Positions 16,134 to 25,105 of a stretch of 31,289 nucleotides of DNA are shown here, piece after piece. Each line of letters opens with the position of its first letter. Position 1 is the stretch's first letter. The stretch lies in contig DATFQY010000165.1 in NCBI GenBank assembly GCA_035263845.1, positions 1-31,289 on the forward strand. Reading direction: 5' to 3'. Below the pieces are notes generated by a model, which had not been told where the DNA came from, did no database searches, and saw only the letters and a list, made by a program, of their open reading frames with translations. A program made the position numbers and the translations under genes. The DNA is from JAWOLE01 sp035263845 (lineage in GTDB: Bacteria; Acidobacteriota; Thermoanaerobaculia; UBA5066; Gp7-AA6).

Positions 16134-16141
16134 CGACCAAG

Positions 16142-17149
<1,008 letters not shown>

Positions 17150-17155
17150 TTCCGG

Positions 17156-19516
17156 ATGCCGACGGAAGCGCCCCCGCGGCGCCCGACGACCTCTTTTTGG
17201 AAGCGCCGGGGATCTCCCCGCGAGGACGGCGCCGCGCCGATCTCCGGGGTGCGCCCGTTCTTCTGGGCGATCGCGTACGTGCTCGCGACGACCTTCTCTT
17301 ATTCGCCGTCGATTTCCTTCCAGAGCCCCCCGGCCCCGCCCGGCACGATCGCGCAGCGCGACGTCGTCGCCCCGCGCGACCTGATCGTCCCGGACTCCGT
17401 CGCCACCGAGCGCCGCCGCGCGGAGGCCGTGGCCGAGGTGCTGCCGGTCTACGACTGGGACAGCGGCGCCGCGGCGCGCGTCGAGAAAAGCCTGCGGCAG
17501 TCCTTCCAGACCGCGCGCGAGGGCTGGGCCGTCACGCGGCGGCACACCGCAGCGGGAACCGTGCCCCAGTCGGTCCGGGACGCTTTCGAGCTGCCGATCC
17601 GCGACGAGGCGATCGCCGCGCTGGCGAGGGTGACCTTCTCCCGGGAGATCGAGGACCGCCTCGTCGCCGCCGCGGCCGAGCAGTATCGCAGCGGCGTCGT
17701 GGACAACCGCGACCTGATGATCGAGAACGGCGGCAAGGGACTGCTGCTGCGCGACACGTCCTCCTCGCGCGAGGTTCGGAGGCGCGAGTTGACCGACGTC
17801 GTCGAGTACGGCAGCCAGGCCCGGACGGCGCTCTCCACGAAGCTCAACGGGCCGCCGCTGACCGGCCGGGAGGCCGGGGAGCTCGGAGGCTTTCTCGCGA
17901 CGGTCCTTCGTCCGAACCTGACCTACAACGGCCCGGAGACGGCCCGACGGCGCGAGCAGGCCGCGCACTCCGTCGAGACCGTGCTGACGAAGATCCCTCG
18001 CGGAAAGGTCATCGTCCGCAAGGGAGACGAGATCTCGCCCCGCGCCGCGGAGTGGATCACGGCTGCTCGGGCCTCGGTCTCGGATCCCTCCTCGTGGGTC
18101 AAGCTGTCCGGCGTCCTGATCCTCCAGATTCTCGCCGCGGCGGTCTTCTGGGTGGACGCCCGGAGGAAACGCCGCCGGCGCCGCGAGCGCTCTCCGACGG
18201 CCGTCTATGCCTCGGTCCTGGCGACCGGGATCGTCTTCGCCCTCGTCACCCGCGGCGCCTTCGCCCTGGCCGAGAGCCTCTCGTCGAGCTTCGAAGGGTC
18301 GGCCTGGGCCGCGCACACGTACTACACGATCCCCTTCGCCGCCGGGGCGATCATGACGAGCCTCGTCGCCGGGATGGGGCCCGCGCTCCTCTTCGCCGCG
18401 GTCCATTCCGTCGGGGCCGGGCTCCTGATGGGGATGAGCTTCAACTTCGCGCTCTTCGCCCTGCTCGGCTCGCTCGTCGGCCTCTTCGGGCTGGGCAAGC
18501 TGGGCTCCCGGAGCGTGCTGCTGGCGATGGGAGGCCTCGTCGCGGGGGCGAACCTCGTCTCGATCACCTCGCTTCGATTGCTCGCGGGGGAGCGGGGAGG
18601 CTGGGACTTCGCGGGCGACCTGATCGGCGGGCTGGCCGGAGGGTGGTTCGTCGCGATGCTGATCGGCCTGCTGCTGCCGGTCTTCGAGCACGTCTTCCAC
18701 GTGACGACCGACATTCGCCTGCTCGAGCTCTCCAACCAGAACCTGCCGCTGCTGCGCAACCTGGCGCTGGAGGCGCCCGGGACCTACCAGCACTCGCTGA
18801 TGCTCGGCCACCTCGCGGAGGCCGCGGCGGAGTCCATCGGCGCGGACGCTCTCCTCGCCAGGGTCGGCGGCTACTACCACGACATCGGCAAGACCAAGAT
18901 GCCGGACTACTTCATCGAGAACCAGCCCAAGGGGTACAACCGGCACGACCGGCTGGAGCCGTCGATGAGCGCCCTCGTCATCGCGATGCACGTCAAGGAA
19001 GGCGCCGAACTGGCCAAGAAGGCAAGGCTGCCGGCCCCGATCGTCGACGCCATCCGCGAGCACCACGGGACCAAGCTGATCCGCTACTTCTACCAGAAGG
19101 CGCTGACCAAGGCGCCTCCGGAGCAGGGCGCGGTCCAGGAGCTGGAGTACCGCCATTCCGGCCCCAAGCCCTCGACCCGCGTCAACGGGATCCTGATGGT
19201 TTGCGACGCGGTCGAGGCGGCCTCGCGGACGCTGATCGAGCCCACCCCCGCGAAGATCCGGGCGATGATCCAGACGATCGTGGACGACTGCCTGCGCGAC
19301 GGGCAGTTCGACGAGTGCGACCTGACGATGCGGGACCTCGCGATGATCGTGGACACGCTGGAGCGGACGGTGACGACGATGTACCACCACCGCATCGACT
19401 ACCCGGGCTTCGATTTCAACCGCGAGAAGCCGCGCCGCCGCACGACGGAGACCTCCGTCCCGACCGAGCCGGCCGCCTCCGCCGCCAGGGGGACGGGGCC
19501 AACGCGCCTCCGCTGA
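17156..19516 (+). CDS. pgpH: 7TM-HD family cyclic-di-AMP phosphodiesterase (PgpH/YqfF type)
   Basis: A 786-residue membrane protein that in this family hydrolyses the second messenger cyclic-di-AMP. Order: a cytoplasmic basic start, one membrane helix (about 34-50), an extracytoplasmic 7TMR-HDED domain (about 65-310, with QRDVVAPRDL and a repeated RKGDEIS-type segment), a seven-helix membrane block (about 320-510), then a cytoplasmic HD domain. The catalytic residues are visible: His546 in YQHSLMLGHLAE and His575-Asp576 in YYHDIGKTKMPDYFIENQ, typical of PgpH. A FNREKPRRR tail follows. It begins 6 bases after phoH and abuts ybeY, the usual order in many phyla. No cyclic-di-AMP cyclase gene is in the window. 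Confidence 0.93.
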   Translation: MPTEAPPRRPTTSFWKRRGSPREDGAAPISGVRPFFWAIAYVLATTFSYSPSISFQSPPAPPGTIAQRDVVAPRDLIVPDSVATERRRAEAVAEVLPVYDWDSGAAARVEKSLRQSFQTAREGWAVTRRHTAAGTVPQSVRDAFELPIRDEAIAALARVTFSREIEDRLVAAAAEQYRSGVVDNRDLMIENGGKGLLLRDTSSSREVRRRELTDVVEYGSQARTALSTKLNGPPLTGREAGELGGFLATVLRPNLTYNGPETARRREQAAHSVETVLTKIPRGKVIVRKGDEISPRAAEWITAARASVSDPSSWVKLSGVLILQILAAAVFWVDARRKRRRRRERSPTAVYASVLATGIVFALVTRGAFALAESLSSSFEGSAWAAHTYYTIPFAAGAIMTSLVAGMGPALLFAAVHSVGAGLLMGMSFNFALFALLGSLVGLFGLGKLGSRSVLLAMGGLVAGANLVSITSLRLLAGERGGWDFAGDLIGGLAGGWFVAMLIGLLLPVFEHVFHVTTDIRLLELSNQNLPLLRNLALEAPGTYQHSLMLGHLAEAAAESIGADALLARVGGYYHDIGKTKMPDYFIENQPKGYNRHDRLEPSMSALVIAMHVKEGAELAKKARLPAPIVDAIREHHGTKLIRYFYQKALTKAPPEQGAVQELEYRHSGPKPSTRVNGILMVCDAVEAASRTLIEPTPAKIRAMIQTIVDDCLRDGQFDECDLTMRDLAMIVDTLERTVTTMYHHRIDYPGFDFNREKPRRRTTETSVPTEPAASAARGTGPTRLR

Positions 19517-19972
19517 ATGCGCGTGGACGTCGCCTCGAAGGTCCCGCAATCTCCGCCGGCCTCGCGAGTCCGCTCGCTCCTCGCCCGCGCCGCGCGGTTG
19601 ATTCCGGGCAGCCGGGACTCGGGAGGGAGGGTCCGCGGGACTCGGGACTCGGAAATCGGCGACGTGTCTGTGCTCTTCTGCGGCGACCGGCGCATGAGGA
19701 CCCTCAACCGGCGGTACCGCCGCAAGGACCGCTCGACCGATGTTCTCGCCTTTCCCGGCGGAGGCGGAGAGCTCCTCGGCGACATCGTGATCTCCGTGCC
19801 CTACGCCTTTCGCCAGGCGCGGCGGCGCGGAGAGCCGGCGGCGCGGGAGATGGATCGGCTCCTGGTTCACGGACTGCTGCACCTCTCGGGCTATGACCAC
19901 GAGACCGACAACGGGGAGATGGACGCCCTCGAGGCGAAGATGAGGCGCCGCCTGGGGATCGCGGAGAAATGA
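19517..19972 (+). CDS. ybeY: Endoribonuclease YbeY (16S rRNA maturation)
   Basis: A 151-residue YbeY, a zinc endoribonuclease needed for 3' maturation of 16S rRNA and ribosome quality control. The metal motif is intact: HGLLHLSGYDH (His118, His122, His128). DRSTDVLAFP (71-80) and LLGDIVIS are the usual core blocks. The start immediately follows the pgpH stop, and the end overlaps the corC start (ATGA, 19969-19972). Residues about 31-48 (GSRDSGGRVRGTRDSEIG) are an unusual insert between the N-terminal helix and the first core strand. It is encoded by a repeated GGGACTC sequence (see the repeat at 19613-19657), and the active site is not affected. Confidence 0.93.
   Translation: MRVDVASKVPQSPPASRVRSLLARAARLIPGSRDSGGRVRGTRDSEIGDVSVLFCGDRRMRTLNRRYRRKDRSTDVLAFPGGGGELLGDIVISVPYAFRQARRRGEPAAREMDRLLVHGLLHLSGYDHETDNGEMDALEAKMRRRLGIAEK
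19613..19657. repeat. Short GGGACTC repeats within ybeY
   Basis: GGGACTCGGGA occurs at 19613 and again at 19637, the second time extended by a further GGACTC unit. The units stay in frame and encode the SRDS/TRDS insert of YbeY. They look like a small low-complexity expansion tolerated in a surface loop. Confidence 0.5.
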
Positions 19973-21258
19973 GGGTGATTCTCCTTCTCGGCACCTCCGC
20001 GGTCTGCTACGCCTTCTTCCTCCTCTTCGAGACTTTCGCGCTGGCCCTCGACCGGCTTTCCCCCATCAAGATCCGCGGGCTTCTGGAGGAGCACCCGGAG
20101 CACTCCGGCCTCCTGTCCGGACCGGGCGAGGTCGAAGTCACGCAGATCACGACGAAGGTCCTCGTCCAGATCCTCCTGCTCCTGGGGTTCCTGACGCTGG
20201 GCTTCTCGCTCGCCCGGCTCGAGGTAATCCACCCGTTCGCCGTCGGCGGCGCGGTCTTCCTCGTCGGCTGGCTCGCCACGGAGGTCCTGCTCCTGAGGCA
20301 CAGCGCCGGGTCCGACCCGGAGAAGACGGTCGCGCGGCTTCTGCCGGTCATCACCTCGGCGTCGTGGCTCCTGCTGCCGCTGGCGATCCCCGTGCGCAAG
20401 ATCTTCGAGAAGCGGGCGAGGCAGCAGGCGACCACGGCCACGGAGGAGGAGGTCCAGGCGTACATCGACGTTGGCCGCGAGGAAGGCATCCTCGAGAAGG
20501 AAGAGGAGAAGCTCCTCCTCTCGATCGTGGACTTCGGCGATACGCGGGTCCGCGAGGTCATGACGCCGCGAACCGACATCCTGTGGATCGACGGGGCGTC
20601 GCCGCTCCCGGTGCTGGCCGACCTCTTCGTGTCGTCGAAATACTCCCGCATCCCGGTCGTCCGGGGGACGATCGACACGGTGCTGGGGATCGTCCACGTC
20701 AAGGACCTCTTCGAGGCGATCCACTCCGGCAAGCACCGCTCGATCGCCGAGTTGAAGCGCGAGGCCTACTTCGTGCCGGAGTCCAAGAAGGTCTCGGAGT
20801 TGCTGCGCGAGTTCCAGCGGCGGCACCTCTGGATGGCGATCGTCGTGGACGAATACGGGGGCGTCTCGGGGCTCGTGACGGTCGAGGACCTCCTCGAGGA
20901 GATCGTCGGCGAGATTTCCGACGAGCACGAGGACGAGCGGGAGGCGGTGACGAAGGCGGGCGAGAACGCCTACTCGGTCTCGGGCAAGGAGAACATCGCG
21001 ACCGTGCGGGAGCTCTTCGGCCGCGGGCCGGAGGAGGAGGAATTCACGACGGTGGGCGGGTTCCTCGCGGCGCGGCTGGGGCACATTCCTCGTCCGGGAG
21101 AGTCCCACCGCGAGTCCGACCTTCTCTTCACGGTCGAGGAGGCGGACCGCCGCCGGGTCTACCGGGTGCGCATCGAAGGCCAGGGAAGCTCTCAGCCATC
21201 AGCAGTCAGCTCTCAGCCAGCGCGGGAACGGGCTTCCGAGCTGAAAGCTGAGAGCTGA
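19969..21258 (+). CDS. CorC/HlyC family membrane protein (CNNM domain, CBS pair, CorC domain)
   Basis: A 429-residue member of the CNNM/CorC family, tied in other bacteria to magnesium or cobalt export and tolerance. The N-terminal DUF21/CNNM membrane domain has about four hydrophobic segments (1-150), followed by an acidic helix EEEVQAYIDVGREEGILEKEEEKLL. A tandem CBS pair begins at VREVMTPRTDI and includes YSRIPVVRG, VDEYGGVSGLVTVEDLLEEIVGEI. A CorC_HlyC domain follows (EEEEFTTVGGFLAARLGHIP). The start overlaps the ybeY stop. The last 26 or so residues (GQGSSQPSAVSSQPARERASELKAES) are low-complexity and come from an inverted repeat that also supplies the stop codon. Position between ybeY and era is conserved in many bacteria. 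Confidence 0.92.
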   Translation: MRVILLLGTSAVCYAFFLLFETFALALDRLSPIKIRGLLEEHPEHSGLLSGPGEVEVTQITTKVLVQILLLLGFLTLGFSLARLEVIHPFAVGGAVFLVGWLATEVLLLRHSAGSDPEKTVARLLPVITSASWLLLPLAIPVRKIFEKRARQQATTATEEEVQAYIDVGREEGILEKEEEKLLLSIVDFGDTRVREVMTPRTDILWIDGASPLPVLADLFVSSKYSRIPVVRGTIDTVLGIVHVKDLFEAIHSGKHRSIAELKREAYFVPESKKVSELLREFQRRHLWMAIVVDEYGGVSGLVTVEDLLEEIVGEISDEHEDEREAVTKAGENAYSVSGKENIATVRELFGRGPEEEEFTTVGGFLAARLGHIPRPGESHRESDLLFTVEEADRRRVYRVRIEGQGSSQPSAVSSQPARERASELKAES

Positions 21259-21270
21259 TGGTTGACAGCT
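21187..21270. repeat. Inverted repeat across the corC/era junction
   Basis: Two arms of about 32 bases rich in CAGCTCTCAGC/GCTGAGAGCTG motifs (21187-21219 and 21238-21270) face each other around an 18-base centre. The arms match imperfectly as reverse complements. The left arm encodes the SSQPSAVSSQP tail of CorC; the right arm holds the TGATG at 21256-21260, where the corC stop and the era start share one base. Confidence 0.65.
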
Positions 21271-22154
21271 TTCGGACCGGCGAGGTCGCCGTCGTCGGCC
21301 GGCCCAACGTCGGGAAATCCACGCTCGTCAACCGCCTGATCGGAGAGAAAGTCGCGATCGTCTCGGACAAGCCCCAGACGACTCGCAAGCGCATCCTGGG
21401 CGTGGCGCGGCTGGCCGAGGCCGAGATCGCGCTCGTGGACACGCCCGGCATCCATCGCCCCCATCACCGCATGAACGCCGCGATGGTTCGGGACGCGACC
21501 GACGCTCTGGCGACCGCCGACCTCGTGTTGTGGCTCGTGGACGCGTCGGAGAAGTCCGGCAAGGGGGAGTCCTTCATCCTCGGCCTCCTCGAGAGGACGG
21601 GACGGCCCGCGATCCTCGCCCTGAACAAGATCGACCGGATTCCCAAGGAGCGGCTGCTCCCGCTCATCCAGGATTTCTCTTCCCGCCACGGGTTCGCAGA
21701 GATCGTGCCCATCTCGGCGAAGACGGGCGACGGCGTCGAGAGGCTCGCCGGCCTCCTCGCCAGCCACCTGCCGGAAGGGGAGCGCTCCTACCCCGACGAC
21801 TTCCTGACCTCGACGCCCGAGACGGAATGGATCGCCGAGGTCATCCGCGAGAAGCTCCTGGAGCGAACGCGCGAGGAGCTCCCGTTCTCCTCCGCGGTCC
21901 TGGTGGATTCCGTCGAGGAGAACGAGGAAAAGGGAGTGACCGTCGTCACCGCCTCGATCGTGGTGGAGAAGGAAGGACAGAAGGGGATCGTGGTCGGAAA
22001 AGGCGGCGCGATGATCCGGGACATCGGGACCGCGGCGAGGCTCGAGCTCGAAGCAGAGTCGGGACACCGCTACTTCCTCGACCTCCACGTCAAGGTCCGC
22101 GAGGACTGGCGAAACGACGAGAAGTTCCTCTCCCGCCTCGTCGCAAACCCCTAG
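21258..22154 (+). CDS. era: GTPase Era (30S ribosome assembly)
   Basis: A 298-residue Era, an essential GTPase that binds the 3' end of 16S rRNA and helps assemble the 30S subunit. G1 is GRPNVGKST (14-22), the switch region follows with KPQTTRKRILG, G3 is DTPGIHRP, G4 is LNKIDRI and G5 is ISAKTGDG. The C-terminal KH domain carries VEKEGQKGIVVGKGGAMIRDIG. Length is typical. The ATG at 21258 shares its A with the corC stop (TGATG); there is no other start before the P-loop, and the first four residues (MVDS) are encoded by the repeat described at this junction. It ends the phoH cluster, facing the convergent mglA gene 18 bases away. Confidence 0.96.
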   Translation: MVDSFRTGEVAVVGRPNVGKSTLVNRLIGEKVAIVSDKPQTTRKRILGVARLAEAEIALVDTPGIHRPHHRMNAAMVRDATDALATADLVLWLVDASEKSGKGESFILGLLERTGRPAILALNKIDRIPKERLLPLIQDFSSRHGFAEIVPISAKTGDGVERLAGLLASHLPEGERSYPDDFLTSTPETEWIAEVIREKLLERTREELPFSSAVLVDSVEENEEKGVTVVTASIVVEKEGQKGIVVGKGGAMIRDIGTAARLELEAESGHRYFLDLHVKVREDWRNDEKFLSRLVANP

Positions 22155-22172
22155 GCGGTCCAACCCGGCCTC

Positions 22173-23405
22173 CTACAGTCCCCCCACCGCCCTGCGGAGC
22201 GTCTCGGAAACCTCCGCGAGCGAATCGGCGAGAGACTCCCGGAGCCGGTCCAATTCGGAGAGCACGCGGCGCTCGGATTCCCTGCCGTCCCGCCGCTCTT
22301 CGAGCAGCGGTGCAATCTGGCTTCGGATGTCCTCCGCCTCCCGGAGCCCCTGCGCGGTCTTCTCCTGGAGGCTCGCCTCGAGCGCCTCGACGCTTCGCGC
22401 GAGTGCCGCGATCTCCTGGAACAGCTTCTCCGCCCGGGCCGAGAGGCTCGCCAGGGCCGCCTCGATCGCCTGGTGGCTCCTCTGCCGGCCGGCTTCCGCC
22501 TCCGAGAGCCGCCCCTCGAGCGCGGCGACGGACTCCGACGAGCGGACCGAGAGCCGGCCGCGCTCCTCGGATTCCCCGGCCAGCGCCGCCTCGACCGAGG
22601 CCAGTCGCGCCTCGAGCGCGGCCAGACGGTCGGCCCCGGAGCCTCCGGCGGGACCGCTTCGCGGAGGCGGCGCGGGAGCCGCCTTCGGGAGCGACTCGGA
22701 TGGCGGCGGGCTGTCGGAAGGAATCGCCGGAGCGGAGTCCGCGGAGGCCTTCGGCGGCGTCACGAGGATCAAGGTGGGCGACGCGGGACCCGCGGCCGTC
22801 TCTTCGGGCTTTCGGCCCTGGAAGCGGCGGAGCAGGTCCACGAAGGTCAGCTTCGAGATCATCTTGAAGGTCTCGGTGATGCCCCGCCCCGCGCTCGCGA
22901 CGGCCTCGACGGAGGGGTAGGAAGAAAACCCGAGAGCCTCCTGCATCGCGTCCACCGAGAGGATGTCGTCGAGGTCGCGCTTGTTGTACTGAATGACGAT
23001 CGGAATCGTCTCGAAGGAGAGTTCGTTGGCCTTCAGGTTGTCCTTGAGGTTCTGCCAGCTCTCCAGATTCTTCGGGAGCATCGCCCACCGCGAGTCCGCG
23101 ACGAAGACGACGCCGTCGGCGCCCTTGAGAACAACCTTTCGGGTCTCGTTGAAGGCGGTCTGTCCCGGCACTGTCGCGAGCTGGAACCGGATCCGGTATC
23201 CCTTGATCTCGCCAAGGTCGACCGGGAGCAGGTCGAAGTAGATCGTCCGGTCGGTCTGGGTGGAGAGCGTGACGAGGTTGCCCACCGTCTTGGGGTCCAG
23301 CCGGTCATGAAGCAGCTGCAGGTTGGTCGTCTTGCCGCACAGCCCCGGCCCGTAATAGACGACCTTCGCCGTCAACTCCTTCGTCGCCGAGTTGTAGAGC
23401 ACCAT
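22173..23405 (-). CDS. MglA-type polarity GTPase with a long C-terminal coiled coil
   Basis: A 410-residue protein. Residues 1-195 are a complete MglA-like small GTPase: GPGLCGKTTN (19-28, P-loop), TDRTIYFDLLPVDLGEIKGY, the MglA-type ATVPGQ in place of DxxG (78-82), GVVFVADS, and NKRD (141-144). MglA directs cell polarity, motility or protein placement. Residues about 200-258 are a proline-, serine- and alanine-rich linker, and about 259-405 is a predicted coiled coil with many Leu/Ala/Glu/Arg heptads. MglA is normally about 195 residues and stands next to its partner MglB (roadblock protein); here the tail is fused and no MglB is adjacent. The ATG at 23405 is preceded by AAGGGAAGGG, and TACAAT on its strand (23417-23422) may be a promoter -10. 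Confidence 0.9.
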   Translation of the reverse strand: MVLYNSATKELTAKVVYYGPGLCGKTTNLQLLHDRLDPKTVGNLVTLSTQTDRTIYFDLLPVDLGEIKGYRIRFQLATVPGQTAFNETRKVVLKGADGVVFVADSRWAMLPKNLESWQNLKDNLKANELSFETIPIVIQYNKRDLDDILSVDAMQEALGFSSYPSVEAVASAGRGITETFKMISKLTFVDLLRRFQGRKPEETAAGPASPTLILVTPPKASADSAPAIPSDSPPPSESLPKAAPAPPPRSGPAGGSGADRLAALEARLASVEAALAGESEERGRLSVRSSESVAALEGRLSEAEAGRQRSHQAIEAALASLSARAEKLFQEIAALARSVEALEASLQEKTAQGLREAEDIRSQIAPLLEERRDGRESERRVLSELDRLRESLADSLAEVSETLRRAVGGL

Positions 23406-23435
23406 CCCTTCCCTTCATTGTAACCGCCCGGCTTC

Positions 23436-23553
23436 TGTCATTCTGAGGAAAGCGAAGCGACCGAAGAATCTTCTCGAGAAAGCCGCGTGATTCGAATAGC
23501 GCGGTTCGGTCGAGGAGATCCTTCGCTGGCCTACCGCCTCGCTCAGGATGACA
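23436..23553. repeat. 118-bp imperfect palindromic element between mglA and pyrR
   Basis: The ends TGTCATTCTGAG and CTCAGGATGACA are inverted repeats with one mismatch. Inside, CGAAGAATCTTCTCGA and TCGAGGAGATCCTTCG pair with only wobble differences, and further in GCCGCG and CGCGGT continue the hairpin. The whole unit can fold into one long hairpin. It has no coding capacity and resembles the widespread TGTCATTCTGAG-type palindromes of many environmental bacterial genomes (recalled, not searched). It may be a non-autonomous mobile element. It lies 31 bases from the mglA start and just before the pyrR promoter. Confidence 0.75.
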
Positions 23554-23556
23554 AGC

Positions 23557-23586
23557 TTGACCTTCTGCGGGTACAGCCCATAGACT
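23557..23586 (+). promoter_or_regulatory. Candidate sigma-70 promoter of the pyr operon
   Basis: TTGACC (23557-23562, 5 of 6 to consensus) and TAGACT (23581-23586, 4 of 6) are 18 bases apart and begin 3 bases past the palindromic element. Transcription would start within a few bases of the TTG taken as the pyrR start, so the message would be nearly leaderless, leaving no room for a PyrR-binding attenuator before pyrR. Confidence 0.4.
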
Positions 23587-23595
23587 CGCCGGGAC

Positions 23596-24150
23596 TTGGC
23601 CGACGCTCTGATCAAGAAGACGCGGATCCTCGACGCGGACCGCATTCGCCGGATGATCGATCGCATGGCCCACGAGATCGCCGAGCGGAGCCGCGATCTT
23701 CCGGACCTGACCTTCATCGGCATCCGCACTCGCGGCGTCCCGCTGGCGACCCGGCTGGCCGCGACGCTGGGAGACCTCGTCAAGAAGCCCTTCCCCGTCG
23801 GCACCCTCGACATCACGCTCTATCGCGACGACCTTTCGCTGGTCGCCCCGCAGCCGCTCTTGAAGAAGACCGAGATCGACTTCGACCTGAACGGCCGCGC
23901 TGTCGTCCTCTGCGACGACGTGCTCTACACGGGCCGCACCGTGCGGGCCGCGCTGGACGGCCTGATCGACCTCGGCCGGCCCCGCGCGGTTCGCCTCGCG
24001 GTGCTGATCGACCGGGGCCACCGCGAGATCCCCATCGAGGCGAACTACGTCGGCAAGAGCGTCCCCACGGCCCAGCGCGAAGTCATCAAGGTCATGTTCC
24101 AGGAGACCGACGGCGCCGACGAGGTCTGGATCCTCGAGAGACCCGCCTGA
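23596..24150 (+). CDS. pyrR: PyrR, pyrimidine operon regulator / uracil phosphoribosyltransferase
   Basis: A 184-residue PyrR. In other bacteria it binds pyr mRNA leaders in response to UMP and also has uracil phosphoribosyltransferase activity. The PRPP-binding motif is VVLCDDVLYTGRT (103-115), preceded by IGIRTRGVPLA and a GTLDITLYRDDL segment typical of PyrR, and followed by LAVLIDRGHREIPIEANYVGKSVPT. The start is the TTG at 23596, since the family's beginning (about 10 residues before ILDADRI) fits it; no ribosome site is seen. It heads pyrB-pyrC by short gaps. No attenuator hairpin is visible upstream, so here it may act elsewhere or simply salvage uracil. Confidence 0.94.
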   Translation: MADALIKKTRILDADRIRRMIDRMAHEIAERSRDLPDLTFIGIRTRGVPLATRLAATLGDLVKKPFPVGTLDITLYRDDLSLVAPQPLLKKTEIDFDLNGRAVVLCDDVLYTGRTVRAALDGLIDLGRPRAVRLAVLIDRGHREIPIEANYVGKSVPTAQREVIKVMFQETDGADEVWILERPA

Positions 24151-24154
24151 GAGG

Positions 24155-25105
24155 TTGACTCCCACCGCGCTTCGCTCCAAAGACCTCCTCGGAACCGAGG
24201 AGCTTTCCGCCGCCGAAATCGGGCTCATCCTGGACACGGCCGAATCGATGCGGCCGATCGGCGAGCGGCAAATCAAGAAAGTCCCGGCGCTGCGCGGCCG
24301 GATGGTCGTCAACCTCTTCTTCGAGTCCTCGACGCGCACCCGCTTCTCCTTCGAGACGGCCGAGAAGTGGCTCTCGGCCGACGCCCTCTCCTTCGCCGCG
24401 AAGGGGAGCTCCGTCGAGAAGGGGGAATCGCTCCTCGACACGGCCCGGAACCTGCAGGCCATGGCGCCCGACCTGATCGTCATCCGCCACTCCTGCCCCG
24501 GCGTGCCGCACTTCCTGGCGCGCAACCTTCGCGCCGGCGTCGTCAACGCGGGGGACGGGGCGCACGAGCACCCCACCCAGGCGCTGCTCGACGCCCTGAC
24601 CATTCGCCGGAAGTTCGGCCGCCTTCAGGGTCTGCGGGTGGCCATCGCCGGAGACATCACTCACTCGCGCGTGGCGAGGTCGAACATCTGGCTGCTGACG
24701 CGGATGGGCGCGAGCGTCGTCGTCTGCGCGCCCCCGACGCTGCTTCCGCCGCGGATCGAGGAGATGGGGGTCGAGGCCACGACGGACTTCGACGAGGCGC
24801 TCGAGGGCGCCGACGTCGTCATGATGCTGCGGATGCAGCTCGAGCGGCAGGGGACCTCGCTGTTCCCCTCGACCCGCGAGTACTTCAAGCGCTACGGCCT
24901 GACCGCCACGAGGCTCGCCCGCGCCCGCCCGGAGGCCGTCGTCATGCACCCGGGGCCGATGAACCGCGGCGTCGAGATCGCCTCCGACGTGGCCGACTCG
25001 GACCGGTCGCTAATCCTCGAGCAGGTGTCCAACGGCGTCGCGGTGCGGATGGCCGTCCTGTACCTCCTTCTGACCGGCCACGCGTGGGAAGGAGAGGCCG
25101 CGTGA
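24155..25105 (+). CDS. pyrB: Aspartate carbamoyltransferase, catalytic chain
   Basis: A 316-residue aspartate transcarbamoylase catalytic chain that joins carbamoyl phosphate and aspartate, the second step of pyrimidine synthesis. Motifs: FESSTRTRFSFE (carbamoyl phosphate site, 57-68), KGSSVEKGES (83-92), HPTQALLDALT (139-149) and HPGPMNRGVEI near the C-terminus. The frame begins with TTG at 24155, 4 bases after the pyrR stop; LRSKDLLGTEELS immediately after is the normal family beginning, so the start must be here. No PyrI regulatory subunit is seen, as usual for operons with PyrR. The stop overlaps the pyrC start (GTGA). Confidence 0.96.
   Translation: MTPTALRSKDLLGTEELSAAEIGLILDTAESMRPIGERQIKKVPALRGRMVVNLFFESSTRTRFSFETAEKWLSADALSFAAKGSSVEKGESLLDTARNLQAMAPDLIVIRHSCPGVPHFLARNLRAGVVNAGDGAHEHPTQALLDALTIRRKFGRLQGLRVAIAGDITHSRVARSNIWLLTRMGASVVVCAPPTLLPPRIEEMGVEATTDFDEALEGADVVMMLRMQLERQGTSLFPSTREYFKRYGLTATRLARARPEAVVMHPGPMNRGVEIASDVADSDRSLILEQVSNGVAVRMAVLYLLLTGHAWEGEAA

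Noticed and set aside
16067..16141. Start of phoH at TTG 16067
   Set aside because: This codon is within the T-tract of a terminator, has no ribosome site and would add an unlikely N-terminal stretch.
23406..23595. A PyrR-responsive attenuator or riboswitch in the pyrR leader
   Set aside because: The candidate promoter leaves almost no leader, and the only hairpin lies upstream of it as a separate palindromic repeat with no anti-terminator arrangement or T-tract.
24367..25101. Long upstream extension of the pyrC frame that might suggest a fusion protein
   Set aside because: It is out of frame with the intact pyrB gene, and its translation has no domain; the GTG at 25102 with AAGGAGAGG gives a normal dihydroorotase.
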